Below, piece after piece: positions 1 to 6,023 of a stretch of 7,413 nt of DNA; position 1 is the first letter of the stretch; every line of letters begins with the position of its first letter. The DNA is from CANHCC01 sp040381555. GTDB lineage: Bacteria; Bacteroidota; Bacteroidia; J057; RFSG01. Under the pieces are notes generated by a model. It was not told the origin of the DNA and did no database searches. It saw nothing but the letters and a program-made list of their open reading frames with translations. The position numbers and the translations under genes are program-made. The stretch lies in NCBI GenBank assembly GCA_040381555.1, contig JBEIHC010000130.1, forward strand, positions 1 to 7,413, read 5' to 3'.

Positions 1-28
1 AAAGTTTAGCATCTGAGCCAAATGCATC

Positions 29-625
29 TTAGTTGCGCCAGGGTTTATAAAATGCATGATGTGCCAGGGCCAGCATTTCCCGGTCGCCTTTACTGTCGCC
101 ATAGGCATAGATTTCAGTATAAGCATCCAGTCTGGGAATGCGATTCTTTAGCCGGCGTACCTTTTCAGGACCATAACAATTGGGGGTATCGTACTCCCCT
201 GTAAATCGCTCCTCTTCTTGCTTAACTCGAGTACAAATTAGCTCCAAGTCATTAGCTTCGCACCAGGGTTTGATCCACCATTCTACAGAAGCAGAAATGA
301 CAATCACCCGATGTCCTTGTTTTTTATGCCAGTTAATCGTTTCTAATCCGGCAGGTCGGAGATATTGGGGTAATTCCTTTGCACAAAACCCCTCTCCGGA
401 TTGTTGTAAGGACTCGATAAATAACCCTTCCAAAAAATATCTCAGAACCAACATTTTGGCTATATAGTTAGGTAGGATTTTCAACAAATAGAAGGTCAAA
501 ATGGGCGAAAGCAAGAGCATTCCCAAACGGTATTTTCTTTTTCCTACCACAAATTGAATAAAGGCAGGAAAGGTGTCCCGATTGGTCAGTGTACCATCAA
601 AATCAAATAAGGCGAGTGTCGGCAT
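29..625 (-). CDS. HAD-IB family phosphatase, candidate polyprenyl-phosphoryl-5-phosphoribose phosphatase
   Basis: A 198-residue HAD-superfamily subfamily IB hydrolase. All four HAD motifs are visible: motif I DFDGTLT (nucleophile Asp8, acid/base Asp10), motif II around Ser111 (VISAS), motif III Lys155 (GPEKVRRL) and motif IV GDSKGD (Asp177, Asp181). A strongly hydrophobic helical stretch follows motif I (about residues 33-52). The same layout occurs in membrane-associated HAD-IB lipid phosphatases such as E. coli PgpC. It is the last gene of the four-gene operon, and its ATG overlaps the stop of the dprE2-like gene as TAATG, so it is probably translationally coupled. From that context I infer that it removes the 5-phosphate from polyprenyl-phosphoryl-5-phosphoribose, a step assigned in mycobacteria to the unrelated PAP2-type Rv3807c. 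It could instead be a phosphoserine phosphatase-like or PgpC-like enzyme. The family is certain and the substrate is inferred. The protein ends in a YKPWRN tail and is complete. The 28 bases after its stop, to the window edge, show no clear terminator. Confidence 0.9.
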   Translation of the reverse strand: MPTLALFDFDGTLTNRDTFPAFIQFVVGKRKYRLGMLLLSPILTFYLLKILPNYIAKMLVLRYFLEGLFIESLQQSGEGFCAKELPQYLRPAGLETINWHKKQGHRVIVISASVEWWIKPWCEANDLELICTRVKQEEERFTGEYDTPNCYGPEKVRRLKNRIPRLDAYTEIYAYGDSKGDREMLALAHHAFYKPWRN

Positions 626-1371
626 TAGAGCTTAAGCTTTTTAAAAATCCCTTCTGGAATAGTGCAAATAATCAGCATTATCCACTTCCACATCCAAAGC
701 GTATAGAGCACATTTTTCTTTTTCTTCCAAGCGGAGAGAATGGATTGAGCAACCTGTTCAGGTTCCGCAGTAAGAGGAGCGGGCAAGGGCAATCCTTCTG
801 TCATTTGAGTTCTAACAAATCCAGGCTTTACCGTCAGCACATGAATGCCCTCATGCGCCAGACGATTCCTCAAGCCAGATAAATAGGCGGTAAAACCAGC
901 CTTTGCACTTCCATAGTGATAATTCGACATTCGCCCTCTATCACCGGCTACTGAGCTAATTCCAATAATGCCTCCTTTTTTGCGCGCAACCATGTCGTTT
1001 GCCGCAATATTTAGAATTGACACGGCTCCAGTATAATTGCTCTCCAAAATAGTCAGGGCTTCATTCCAATCCTTACAGGCATTTTCCTGATTTCCTAAAT
1101 AGCCAAAAGCACACAAAACCACATCTGGTACCGCTGGGAGATTTTGATAGAAGGACGCATGACTAGCATAATCGCGTGCATCAAAATAATGAGCACTTGA
1201 CTCAACTTGAAATCGAACTGTTAAATCAGCTGATTTTCGGCTTAAGGCATCTATATTTCTTCCAGCCAACAGAATACGATTTCCTCCCTTTGCCCATAAA
1301 GAGGCACAGGCAAAAGCGATATCACTCCCAGCCCCCAGCACTAAAATAGTTTGAATAGAATTATGAGCCAT
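625..1371 (-). CDS. dprE2: DprE2-like SDR reductase (polyprenyl-phospho-2-ketoribose reductase)
   Basis: A 248-residue short-chain dehydrogenase/reductase. It has the N-terminal nucleotide-binding loop GAGSDIA (residues 13-19), Asn112, catalytic Ser140, and Tyr153-x3-Lys157 (YGSAK). Similarity to mycobacterial DprE2 (Rv3791, 254 residues) goes beyond the SDR fold. It shares a CAFGYLG segment (88-93 region), an ASN/NYTGAVS-type helix start at 111-118, a KPGFVRTQM segment (182-190), and a hydrophobic C-terminal helix ending in IPEGIFKKLKL that parallels IPRSIFRKLPI. In the known pathway DprE2 uses NADH to reduce the 2-keto intermediate made by DprE1 to polyprenyl-phospho-arabinofuranose, on the membrane. 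The C-terminal hydrophobic stretch (about 222-238) fits membrane attachment. It lies 5 bases after the dprE1-like gene and its stop overlaps the HAD gene start, which supports one transcript and one pathway. The start chosen is the only ATG that leaves the nucleotide-binding motif at the usual position. The assignment comes from remembered family sequences, not from a search. Confidence 0.9.
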   Translation of the reverse strand: MAHNSIQTILVLGAGSDIAFACASLWAKGGNRILLAGRNIDALSRKSADLTVRFQVESSAHYFDARDYASHASFYQNLPAVPDVVLCAFGYLGNQENACKDWNEALTILESNYTGAVSILNIAANDMVARKKGGIIGISSVAGDRGRMSNYHYGSAKAGFTAYLSGLRNRLAHEGIHVLTVKPGFVRTQMTEGLPLPAPLTAEPEQVAQSILSAWKKKKNVLYTLWMWKWIMLIICTIPEGIFKKLKL

Positions 1372-1376
1372 ACATT

Positions 1377-2705
1377 TTAAATAATTTGAAGTCTTTGTGA
1401 TAGGGCAGATTGAAACTGTTTTTCCGGAGCCAGTTGCTGTAATTGTTGCTGAAATTGTTTCGCCGGTTCTGTATAGGATTGATGAAACATCTGAACGGAC
1501 ATTCGGGAATCTTTGGCCAAATAAATTCTGCCCTTTGCTGCCAATACCAATACATCGAGCTCTTTCAAGAAGTCAATCAATTGATCACTCACCGGAAAAT
1601 CTAAAGCTAATGTATAGCCTTTCATGGGGAAAGCCAATATACCCTGCTGTTCGCCTAATACTTTTAACACGGTTAGAAAGGAGGCAAAACCCCGCTCAGC
1701 TATGGTTTCTAAAATCTGCTGCATCGCCTCAGCCCCTCCTTCAAAAGGCAATACAAATTGATATTGGATAAATCCCCTTTTTCCATAAATACGATTCCAA
1801 TGTTGGATAGAATCCAAGGGATAAAAATAAGGTTCAAAAGGTGTTACAAATTCTGATTTCCTACTCAATTGTTTGTGATAGTATAATAAATTAAAAATTT
1901 TTATACTCAACCTGTTCAAAATAAACTCCGGAAAAAAGAAGGGGATTTTAGGTCCGGATTTTTTGATTTGAGTATATAGATTCTTAATGCCTTTTGCTTC
2001 TGCCTGCTTTTTGCTGACATGTTCTCCTAGCATTAATATTCCTCTCCCGGCTGATTTTCCTCGGGCCAAGCAATCTACCCAAGCAACCGAATAGGTTGCA
2101 GATTGATGTTGCTGAAACAACTCACAGAGCTCAGCAAAATTACGAACCTTAATATTAGTTTGCTGTATCCAGGATGTTTCAATTTTTTTAAGTTTCAATG
2201 CCACTCGGAGTATAATACCGCTCAATCCCATTCCGCCCCGGGTTAGATTAAACCATTCAGGATTTTCAGTAGGAGAACAACGGATAATTCCTCCTGATTC
2301 TGTGAGTAAATCTAGGTAAGCTACATGATCACAAAACGAACCTTCACTATGGTGGTTTTTACCATGTACATCGGCTGCTACTGCTCCACCTAAAGACACG
2401 AAGCGAGTGCCAGGAGTAACAGGCAAAAAATACCCTCTTGGCACAAATGTTTCTAGAATCTCAGAGAGGGTAACCCCACTTTCTGCCCATAAGATTCCGC
2501 TCTCTTCCTGAAATTCCAGCATGCAGTTGTGCCGGGTCATGGAGCATATCTTTTTTCCGAGAGAAGCGTCTCCATAAGATCTACCCATTCCCCGGGCTAT
2601 GATAGGTTCGGAATCTTTAGGCTGCCAATTCTCTTCCCCAGTGAAATCCTGTACCTCACAATCCATCACTGGATAATTTCCCCAATTGGCCAGCCGCTGA
2701 ATCAT
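1377..2705 (-). CDS. dprE1: DprE1-like FAD-dependent polyprenyl-phosphoribose 2'-oxidase
   Basis: A 442-residue FAD-linked oxidoreductase of the vanillyl-alcohol-oxidase fold, close in length to mycobacterial DprE1 (461). The N-terminal FAD domain carries ARGMGRSYGD (37-46), PVTPGTRFVSLGGAVAADVH (95-114) and HGKNHH (114-119), which match the FAD-contacting segments of DprE1. The substrate domain conserves Trp209, the QYQF pair Gln314/Gln316 and Lys398 (LAKDSR), equivalent to Trp230, Gln334/Gln336 and Lys418 of M. tuberculosis DprE1. The known reaction oxidises the 2'-hydroxyl of decaprenylphosphoryl-ribose to the ketone, which DprE2 then reduces. The position matching drug-target Cys387 is Ala367 (TLALDFP). 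It overlaps the upstream ubiA-like stop as TAATG and precedes the dprE2-like gene by 5 bases. Other FAD oxidases of this fold (aldonolactone oxidases, MurB) fit less well because the DprE1-specific HGKNHH and QYQF blocks are all present. Confidence 0.93.
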   Translation of the reverse strand: MIQRLANWGNYPVMDCEVQDFTGEENWQPKDSEPIIARGMGRSYGDASLGKKICSMTRHNCMLEFQEESGILWAESGVTLSEILETFVPRGYFLPVTPGTRFVSLGGAVAADVHGKNHHSEGSFCDHVAYLDLLTESGGIIRCSPTENPEWFNLTRGGMGLSGIILRVALKLKKIETSWIQQTNIKVRNFAELCELFQQHQSATYSVAWVDCLARGKSAGRGILMLGEHVSKKQAEAKGIKNLYTQIKKSGPKIPFFFPEFILNRLSIKIFNLLYYHKQLSRKSEFVTPFEPYFYPLDSIQHWNRIYGKRGFIQYQFVLPFEGGAEAMQQILETIAERGFASFLTVLKVLGEQQGILAFPMKGYTLALDFPVSDQLIDFLKELDVLVLAAKGRIYLAKDSRMSVQMFHQSYTEPAKQFQQQLQQLAPEKQFQSALSQRLQII

Positions 2706-3574
2706 TAACTTTTATAAATAAATATATAATAAGAAACAATCCAAGCAATTACGGTAAACTGAATAAACCGGTCTTTTAATAAAATCTTAGTTGGCGAACC
2801 ACTTTTATTCTCTACCATCGTTATTTGCAAATAGCGTAGAATGCCCAACATCACAAAGACTGTGGTCAGATAACTATCCGGATGCTTACTACTTACTCCG
2901 GTATCTTCGGCCATGGTGTACATTAAATAGGCAACAATAATCACAGCAGACATTAAGCCTAATGAGATATTAATAAAATCGAGGTTATATCCATCGATGG
3001 ATTTACGGGCTTTATTGCCAGAGGCATTAAAAAGCAATACATCTTCCCTTCTTTTGGCAATACCCATAAACAAGGCCAATAAAAATGTCATGACAATAAT
3101 CCAGCGAGAGAGCTCCACATCTGCAACAAATCCGCCGGCTAAAATGCGCAACAAAAATCCGGTTGCAATAATGGAAATATCTAAAATGGGCACATGTTTG
3201 AGTTTGATGGAGTACAATACATTCAGTACAAAATAAATACCTATAATTATTGCTGCATGGGTATCTAATAACCAGGCTCCCGTCATTCCCACACTCATCA
3301 GAAGGGCGAATAAAATCAAGCCTTCAGTAGGAGAAACTTCCCCAGATGCTAATGGACGCAGTGATTTTTCCGGATGTTGCCGATCCGATTCGCGGTCCAT
3401 ATAATCATTCAAAATATAAATACTGCTAGCAACTAAGGAGAAACAAATGAATATACCCCCTAACGCTATTAATGCCTCCGGATCGCTCAACATCTTCCCG
3501 GCAAAAAACAGAGGCAAAAACACAAATGTGTTCTTAATCCATTGATAAACGCGTATGAGCCTTATATATGCCAT
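2705..3574 (-). CDS. ubiA: UbiA-family polyprenyl-phosphate phosphoribosyltransferase (DPPR synthase type)
   Basis: A 289-residue polytopic membrane prenyltransferase with about nine hydrophobic segments. The first Asp-rich motif is NDYMDRESDRQHP (residues 56-68, Asp57, Asp60, Asp64), followed by KSLRP (70-74). The second region is YSIKLKH...D132 (121-132). The LLRILAGG block (141-148) and the NDxxDxxxDxxHPxKxxRP pattern match the branch represented by M. tuberculosis Rv3806c, which joins PRPP to decaprenyl phosphate. They do not match the ubiquinone or haem branches. The product, polyprenyl-phosphoryl-5-phosphoribose, would feed the DprE1/DprE2 homologues encoded just downstream, whose first ATG overlaps this stop as TAATG. 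I place the start at 3574. An in-frame ATG at 3652 would add 26 poorly conserved residues, whereas starting at MAYIRLIRVYQWIKN puts the conserved QWxKN near the N-terminus as in relatives, and a consensus -7 box (TATTTTTG) lies just before it. It is the first gene of the operon. The family is certain; the phosphoribose substrate is inferred from motifs and context. The symbol follows mycobacterial usage and does not mean ubiquinone synthesis. Confidence 0.92.
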   Translation of the reverse strand: MAYIRLIRVYQWIKNTFVFLPLFFAGKMLSDPEALIALGGIFICFSLVASSIYILNDYMDRESDRQHPEKSLRPLASGEVSPTEGLILFALLMSVGMTGAWLLDTHAAIIIGIYFVLNVLYSIKLKHVPILDISIIATGFLLRILAGGFVADVELSRWIIVMTFLLALFMGIAKRREDVLLFNASGNKARKSIDGYNLDFINISLGLMSAVIIVAYLMYTMAEDTGVSSKHPDSYLTTVFVMLGILRYLQITMVENKSGSPTKILLKDRFIQFTVIAWIVSYYIFIYKS

Positions 3575-3581
3575 GTACAGA

Positions 3582-3589
3582 CAAAAATA
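3582..3589 (-). promoter_or_regulatory. Candidate -7 box of the arabinose-lipid operon
   Basis: On the minus strand the sequence is TATTTTTG, a full match to the Bacteroidota -7 consensus TAnnTTTG, ending 7 bases before the ATG at 3574. The nearest TTTG that could act as the -33 element (3617-3620) is 27 bases away, longer than the usual spacing, and a closer TTG (3602-3604) is only 12 away, so the upstream half is weak. If real, transcription would begin almost at the start codon and would exclude the ATG at 3652. A chance match in AT-rich DNA is possible. Confidence 0.4.
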
Positions 3590-3693
3590 CACTGAATATG
3601 CCAATCCATCACCTTTCAAACAATCACTATTCAGAACTTCCCCAGAAAACAATAGATTTTGAGTCTAACCAACAATGACGCTAGCATCCTAAC

Positions 3694-3740
3694 TAGGGTT
3701 GACACCCTACCGGGGTTGACGCCCAACTGAAGTTGAAAAC
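3694..3740. repeat. Three short palindromes with GTTGA cores at 17-base spacing
   Basis: The cores GGTTGAC (3697-3703), GGTTGAC (3714-3720) and AGTTGAA (3731-3737) are spaced exactly 17 bases apart. Each sits in a small inverted repeat: TAGGGT/ACCCTA around TGAC (3694-3709), GGGT/GCCC around TGAC with one G-T pair (3713-3724), and AGTT/AACT around GAA (3731-3741). They lie between the divergent ubiA-like operon and the deacetylase gene, and the third copy supplies the likely -33 TTG of the deacetylase promoter. They could be operator sites or the remnant of a dispersed REP-like palindromic element. The sequence alone does not decide this. Confidence 0.55.
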
Positions 3741-3764
3741 TCCCTAATTCTTTGAGTACTTTTG
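3733..3764 (+). promoter_or_regulatory. Bacteroidota-type promoter of the deacetylase gene
   Basis: A TTG at 3733-3735 is followed after 21 bases by TACTTTTG at 3757-3764, a full match to the -7 consensus TAnnTTTG at a spacing within the usual range for this phylum. The -7 box ends only 4 bases before the ATG at 3769, so the expected transcription start falls on or next to the start codon. The -33 TTG belongs to the third GTTGA repeat copy. Confidence 0.6.
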
Positions 3765-3768
3765 CACG

Positions 3769-4593
3769 ATGCACCCGGGCTTGCTTGTCACAGCCGATGA
3801 TTTCGGTATCACGGAAAAAATTTCCGAAGGAATGATTTCCTTAGCTCGTCATGGTATTGTCAACCGTCTCAGTCTGTTGTGCAACATGCCCGGTACGGAT
3901 AAGGCAATAGAATTATTCCAACAAACCCCAGCAATTTCTATTGGTCTTCACTTTAATCTCACTGAGGGAAAAGCCCTAAGTGGGGTTCTGCCCGGATTAA
4001 CAGATGCTGCAGGTAATTTTTATAATAGAGAAAAATTGCTGTTTCGGATTCTAATGGGAATGGTTTCCAAAAAGCTGATTATGAATGAATTTCAACAGCA
4101 AATTCAAAAAATGGAATCTGCTGGCATTTCTCCGAATTATCTCGATTCCCATCAGCATATTCATGTGTTACCAGTGGTGTCGGACTGTCTTCAATCCTAT
4201 GCTCTGGCAAAAGGGCTTAAGGTTCGTTATCCAAACCCGCTCATTCAGAGGTCTGGATTTATTACCAAACATTTCCTGTTAAAATTATTTCTGCAACTTA
4301 ATCCCCTCCCTTCAGGGCTTGCAGCAAGCCAGACGCTGTCCTCTGTATTTGATTTGGGGAAAGACTCTATTGTGCTGGAAGATTACCCCAAAATCCTTCC
4401 CTCCTCTCCCAATGCAGCCTGGCATGAGTTAATGGTGCACCCTTATGTAGAAGATGTGGAAGGATTAAAAGAAGTGTACGCTCCAAAAAAATATCGGGCC
4501 AAGGAACCCTTTTTAAAAATGGCTTTTCAGGAATGGAAAACTTTAAACACCCCAGAAGCTCAGTCTTTTTTTACGCAGAATCTCGGGAAATAG
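3769..4593 (+). CDS. YdjC/ChbG-family carbohydrate deacetylase
   Basis: A 274-residue metal-dependent deacetylase of the YdjC/ChbG/HpnK family. Its usual metal and catalytic motifs are all in place: TADDFG at 8-13 (Asp10, Asp11), GLHFNLTEG at 59-67 (His61), DSHQHIH at 126-132 (His128, His130, His132) and a C-terminal MVHPYVED block at 222-229. Family members remove N-acetyl groups from sugars such as diacetylchitobiose or from lipid-linked sugars. The substrate here is unknown, but the neighbours suggest a surface-glycan precursor. No signal peptide is evident, so it is probably cytoplasmic. The start is well fixed: an in-frame stop lies at 3745-3747, no alternative start codon occurs between it and the ATG, and TADDFG is normally close to the N-terminus. 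No ribosome-binding site can exist if transcription starts where the promoter predicts. Its 3' end overlaps the convergent membrane-protein gene by 23 bases, and its TAG stop lies in a hairpin loop. Confidence 0.93.
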   Translation: MHPGLLVTADDFGITEKISEGMISLARHGIVNRLSLLCNMPGTDKAIELFQQTPAISIGLHFNLTEGKALSGVLPGLTDAAGNFYNREKLLFRILMGMVSKKLIMNEFQQQIQKMESAGISPNYLDSHQHIHVLPVVSDCLQSYALAKGLKVRYPNPLIQRSGFITKHFLLKLFLQLNPLPSGLAASQTLSSVFDLGKDSIVLEDYPKILPSSPNAAWHELMVHPYVEDVEGLKEVYAPKKYRAKEPFLKMAFQEWKTLNTPEAQSFFTQNLGK

Positions 4594-5941
4594 CCTGAGA
4601 TGTTTTACCGAACACTCGCTTCACCCCGTATTGGTTAAGTGCAATCAAGGCTGTCAAGAAAAAGGGAAGCGAAGGCAATCGATACCTTAACAAGGTTCCA
4701 AAATTGGAAGTGGAAAGACCAACAAAGCAGGAAAACAGCAGGGAGAACAGGAAAAATGCTTGAAGGGCTGGTCTGCCTTTTAGTCCAGAAAATAGTTTAC
4801 TCAGGGGAGTTCGTATAATCCACCGAATAACAAAAAATAGAATCAGGGTATTTTCCAGAATAGCGGGAATCATGATTAGGCTTTTTCCGTCTAGCAAAGA
4901 GGGTCTAAAAAGAGCAGCAAACAAGGCCTGAGGAATCTTACTTACTATGCCCGAAAGTGTTGGATCAAATTCCCCAATATCAAAACGACTGCCTCCACTC
5001 CCTCCATAATACTTATCGGTAAATAAGAGCTCATTTCTATTGGCAACAATGCTTTCCATCAATAAGTCCCAAGCAAACTGAGGATAAAAAACGGTTAGGA
5101 TTGTGAGTAATCCTCCGCTCAAGCCAAAGCCAATAATCAGGCTGTTAATCAGAAACAACTTTCGTTTTTTCGAATTGGAAATTCTACCCGCCCGGTCGAT
5201 TATTACCCAGAATAAGGCAAACGGAATCCATACTAGTAGAATATAAACCTTGAAAAAGAACAACCCGCTTGCCGCAAGCCCCAAGATTACCCAAGCTATT
5301 AAGGAATTCCCACGGCTTTGAATTAGAGCATGCAACGCCCAAACCCACCATCCACAGAATCCCAATGTCAGAGGGTCTTTAAACAATCCCGAACCCCAAA
5401 ATAATAAAGAGGGTAAATATAATACCGCCCACCTTAACCACTTATTTTGATCTGGCAGATAAAATTGAAGGGTTCTATATAATGCCCACACACCGGTAAA
5501 GGAGAAGAAGGAAAAAAATAGACTATTGGCATAATAAGAGTTCAGCGTAAGCAGGGACAGGACAGCTGAAATCCTTGCCACCAATAGGGCTGAGGCCTGA
5601 TGTTTCCAATAGGGAATAAGCAAGGCAGCTTCTTTTAAATCTGCAGGGACTTCATCTGTATTCCCAAAAAGAAATAGCATTCCGGCATAAGGATCTTGGA
5701 GTAAATAATCTCGAATAACAGAACCAGAAAAGAAATACCTCAGCGTATCTCCATATCCATAATAAAATTGATAGATAAGGCCTAATACAATTCCGGAGAG
5801 CATTTTTAACAGCAGGACGATAAAAAAATCTTTGCCTGTATCCTGAAAGAGTTCAAACCGATTGCGTAACCAAGCTGCAAATAGGAAGAGGAGTGAAGCC
5901 CAAACCGGCACTGCCCATAAATCCTGTAACTGCGTAAACAT
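4571..5941 (-). CDS. Polytopic membrane protein, GT-C glycosyltransferase-like, unproven
   Basis: A 456-residue integral membrane protein with roughly ten to eleven hydrophobic segments (for example about 11-24, 39-58, 119-155, 170-186, 215-248, 262-285, 355-376, 393-410 and 420-437). The first sizeable non-membrane loop (about 60-118) begins with GYGDTLRYF, placing Asp65 where GT-C glycosyltransferases keep an acidic residue after the first helices. Other likely conserved blocks are LPSLLFWGSGLFKDP (176-190) and NFGTLLRYRLPSLPF (413-427), which resemble motifs of Bacteroidota polysaccharide membrane proteins. I do not recognise an exact family. GT-C enzymes use polyprenyl-phosphate sugars, so it could transfer the arabinose made by the neighbouring operon, but it is transcribed separately and this is only inference. 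A polymerase or flippase-like role is also possible. The start at 5941 gives a sensible N-terminal helix, with no better ATG before residue 46. The C-terminal coding end overlaps the deacetylase gene on the other strand. Confidence 0.85.
   Translation of the reverse strand: MFTQLQDLWAVPVWASLLFLFAAWLRNRFELFQDTGKDFFIVLLLKMLSGIVLGLIYQFYYGYGDTLRYFFSGSVIRDYLLQDPYAGMLFLFGNTDEVPADLKEAALLIPYWKHQASALLVARISAVLSLLTLNSYYANSLFFSFFSFTGVWALYRTLQFYLPDQNKWLRWAVLYLPSLLFWGSGLFKDPLTLGFCGWWVWALHALIQSRGNSLIAWVILGLAASGLFFFKVYILLVWIPFALFWVIIDRAGRISNSKKRKLFLINSLIIGFGLSGGLLTILTVFYPQFAWDLLMESIVANRNELLFTDKYYGGSGGSRFDIGEFDPTLSGIVSKIPQALFAALFRPSLLDGKSLIMIPAILENTLILFFVIRWIIRTPLSKLFSGLKGRPALQAFFLFSLLFSCFVGLSTSNFGTLLRYRLPSLPFFLTALIALNQYGVKRVFGKTSQAISRDSA
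4580..4606 (+). terminator. Hairpin terminator of the deacetylase gene, stop codon in loop
   Basis: ATCTCGGG (4580-4587) can pair with CCTGAGAT (4594-4601), giving 8 pairs including one G-T pair around a 6-base loop AAATAG, followed by TTTT at 4603-4606. The deacetylase TAG stop (4591-4593) is the last three bases of the loop. The T-tract is short, so termination may be partial. On the opposite strand no T-tract follows the hairpin, so it probably does not serve the convergent gene. Confidence 0.5.
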
Positions 5942-5945
5942 AAGT

Positions 5946-5973
5946 TAAAGATAAGGATTATGGCGTGCAGCAA
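5946..5973 (-). promoter_or_regulatory. Possible promoter of the membrane-protein gene
   Basis: On the minus strand a TTG (5971-5973) is followed after 17 bases by TATCTTTA (5946-5953), which matches TAnnTTTG except for the last base. It ends 4 bases before the ATG at 5941, the same distance as at the deacetylase gene. The imperfect last base and the AT-rich setting keep confidence low. Confidence 0.3.
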
Positions 5974-6023
5974 GCCATAAAATTTCTACCTTTATTCTAC
6001 AATTCATTTCTACACAAAACTAT

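Noticed and set aside
20..69. Near-direct repeat AAATGCAT ... CCAGGG around the end of the HAD gene
   Set aside because: Only two imperfect copies, partly within conserved coding sequence; it is readily explained by chance and has no symmetry suggesting an attachment site.
180..882. Plus-strand open frames opposite the HAD and dprE2-like genes (180-467, 589-882)
   Set aside because: They lie antisense to strongly conserved enzymes, show no recognisable domains or signals, and have low-complexity or improbable composition.
1361..1771. Short open frames overlapping the dprE1-like gene on both strands (1361-1555 minus, 1397-1771 plus)
   Set aside because: They overlap the conserved end of the DprE1-like protein in other frames and show no family resemblance.
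2705..3574. UbiA protein as a menaquinone, haem or chlorophyll prenyltransferase
   Set aside because: The HPxKxxRP extension of the Asp motif and the LLRILAGG block fit the phosphoribosyltransferase branch, and the gene is coupled to DprE1/DprE2 homologues.
3575..3652. N-terminal extension of the ubiA-like protein from the ATG at 3652
   Set aside because: The 26 extra residues are cysteine-containing, not membrane-signal-like, and absent from the family pattern, and a consensus -7 box lies inside this stretch.
3653..3768. Small RNA gene or riboswitch in the divergent intergenic region
   Set aside because: Apart from the short 17-base-spaced palindromes no extended structure or terminator was seen, and the space is accounted for by promoter elements.
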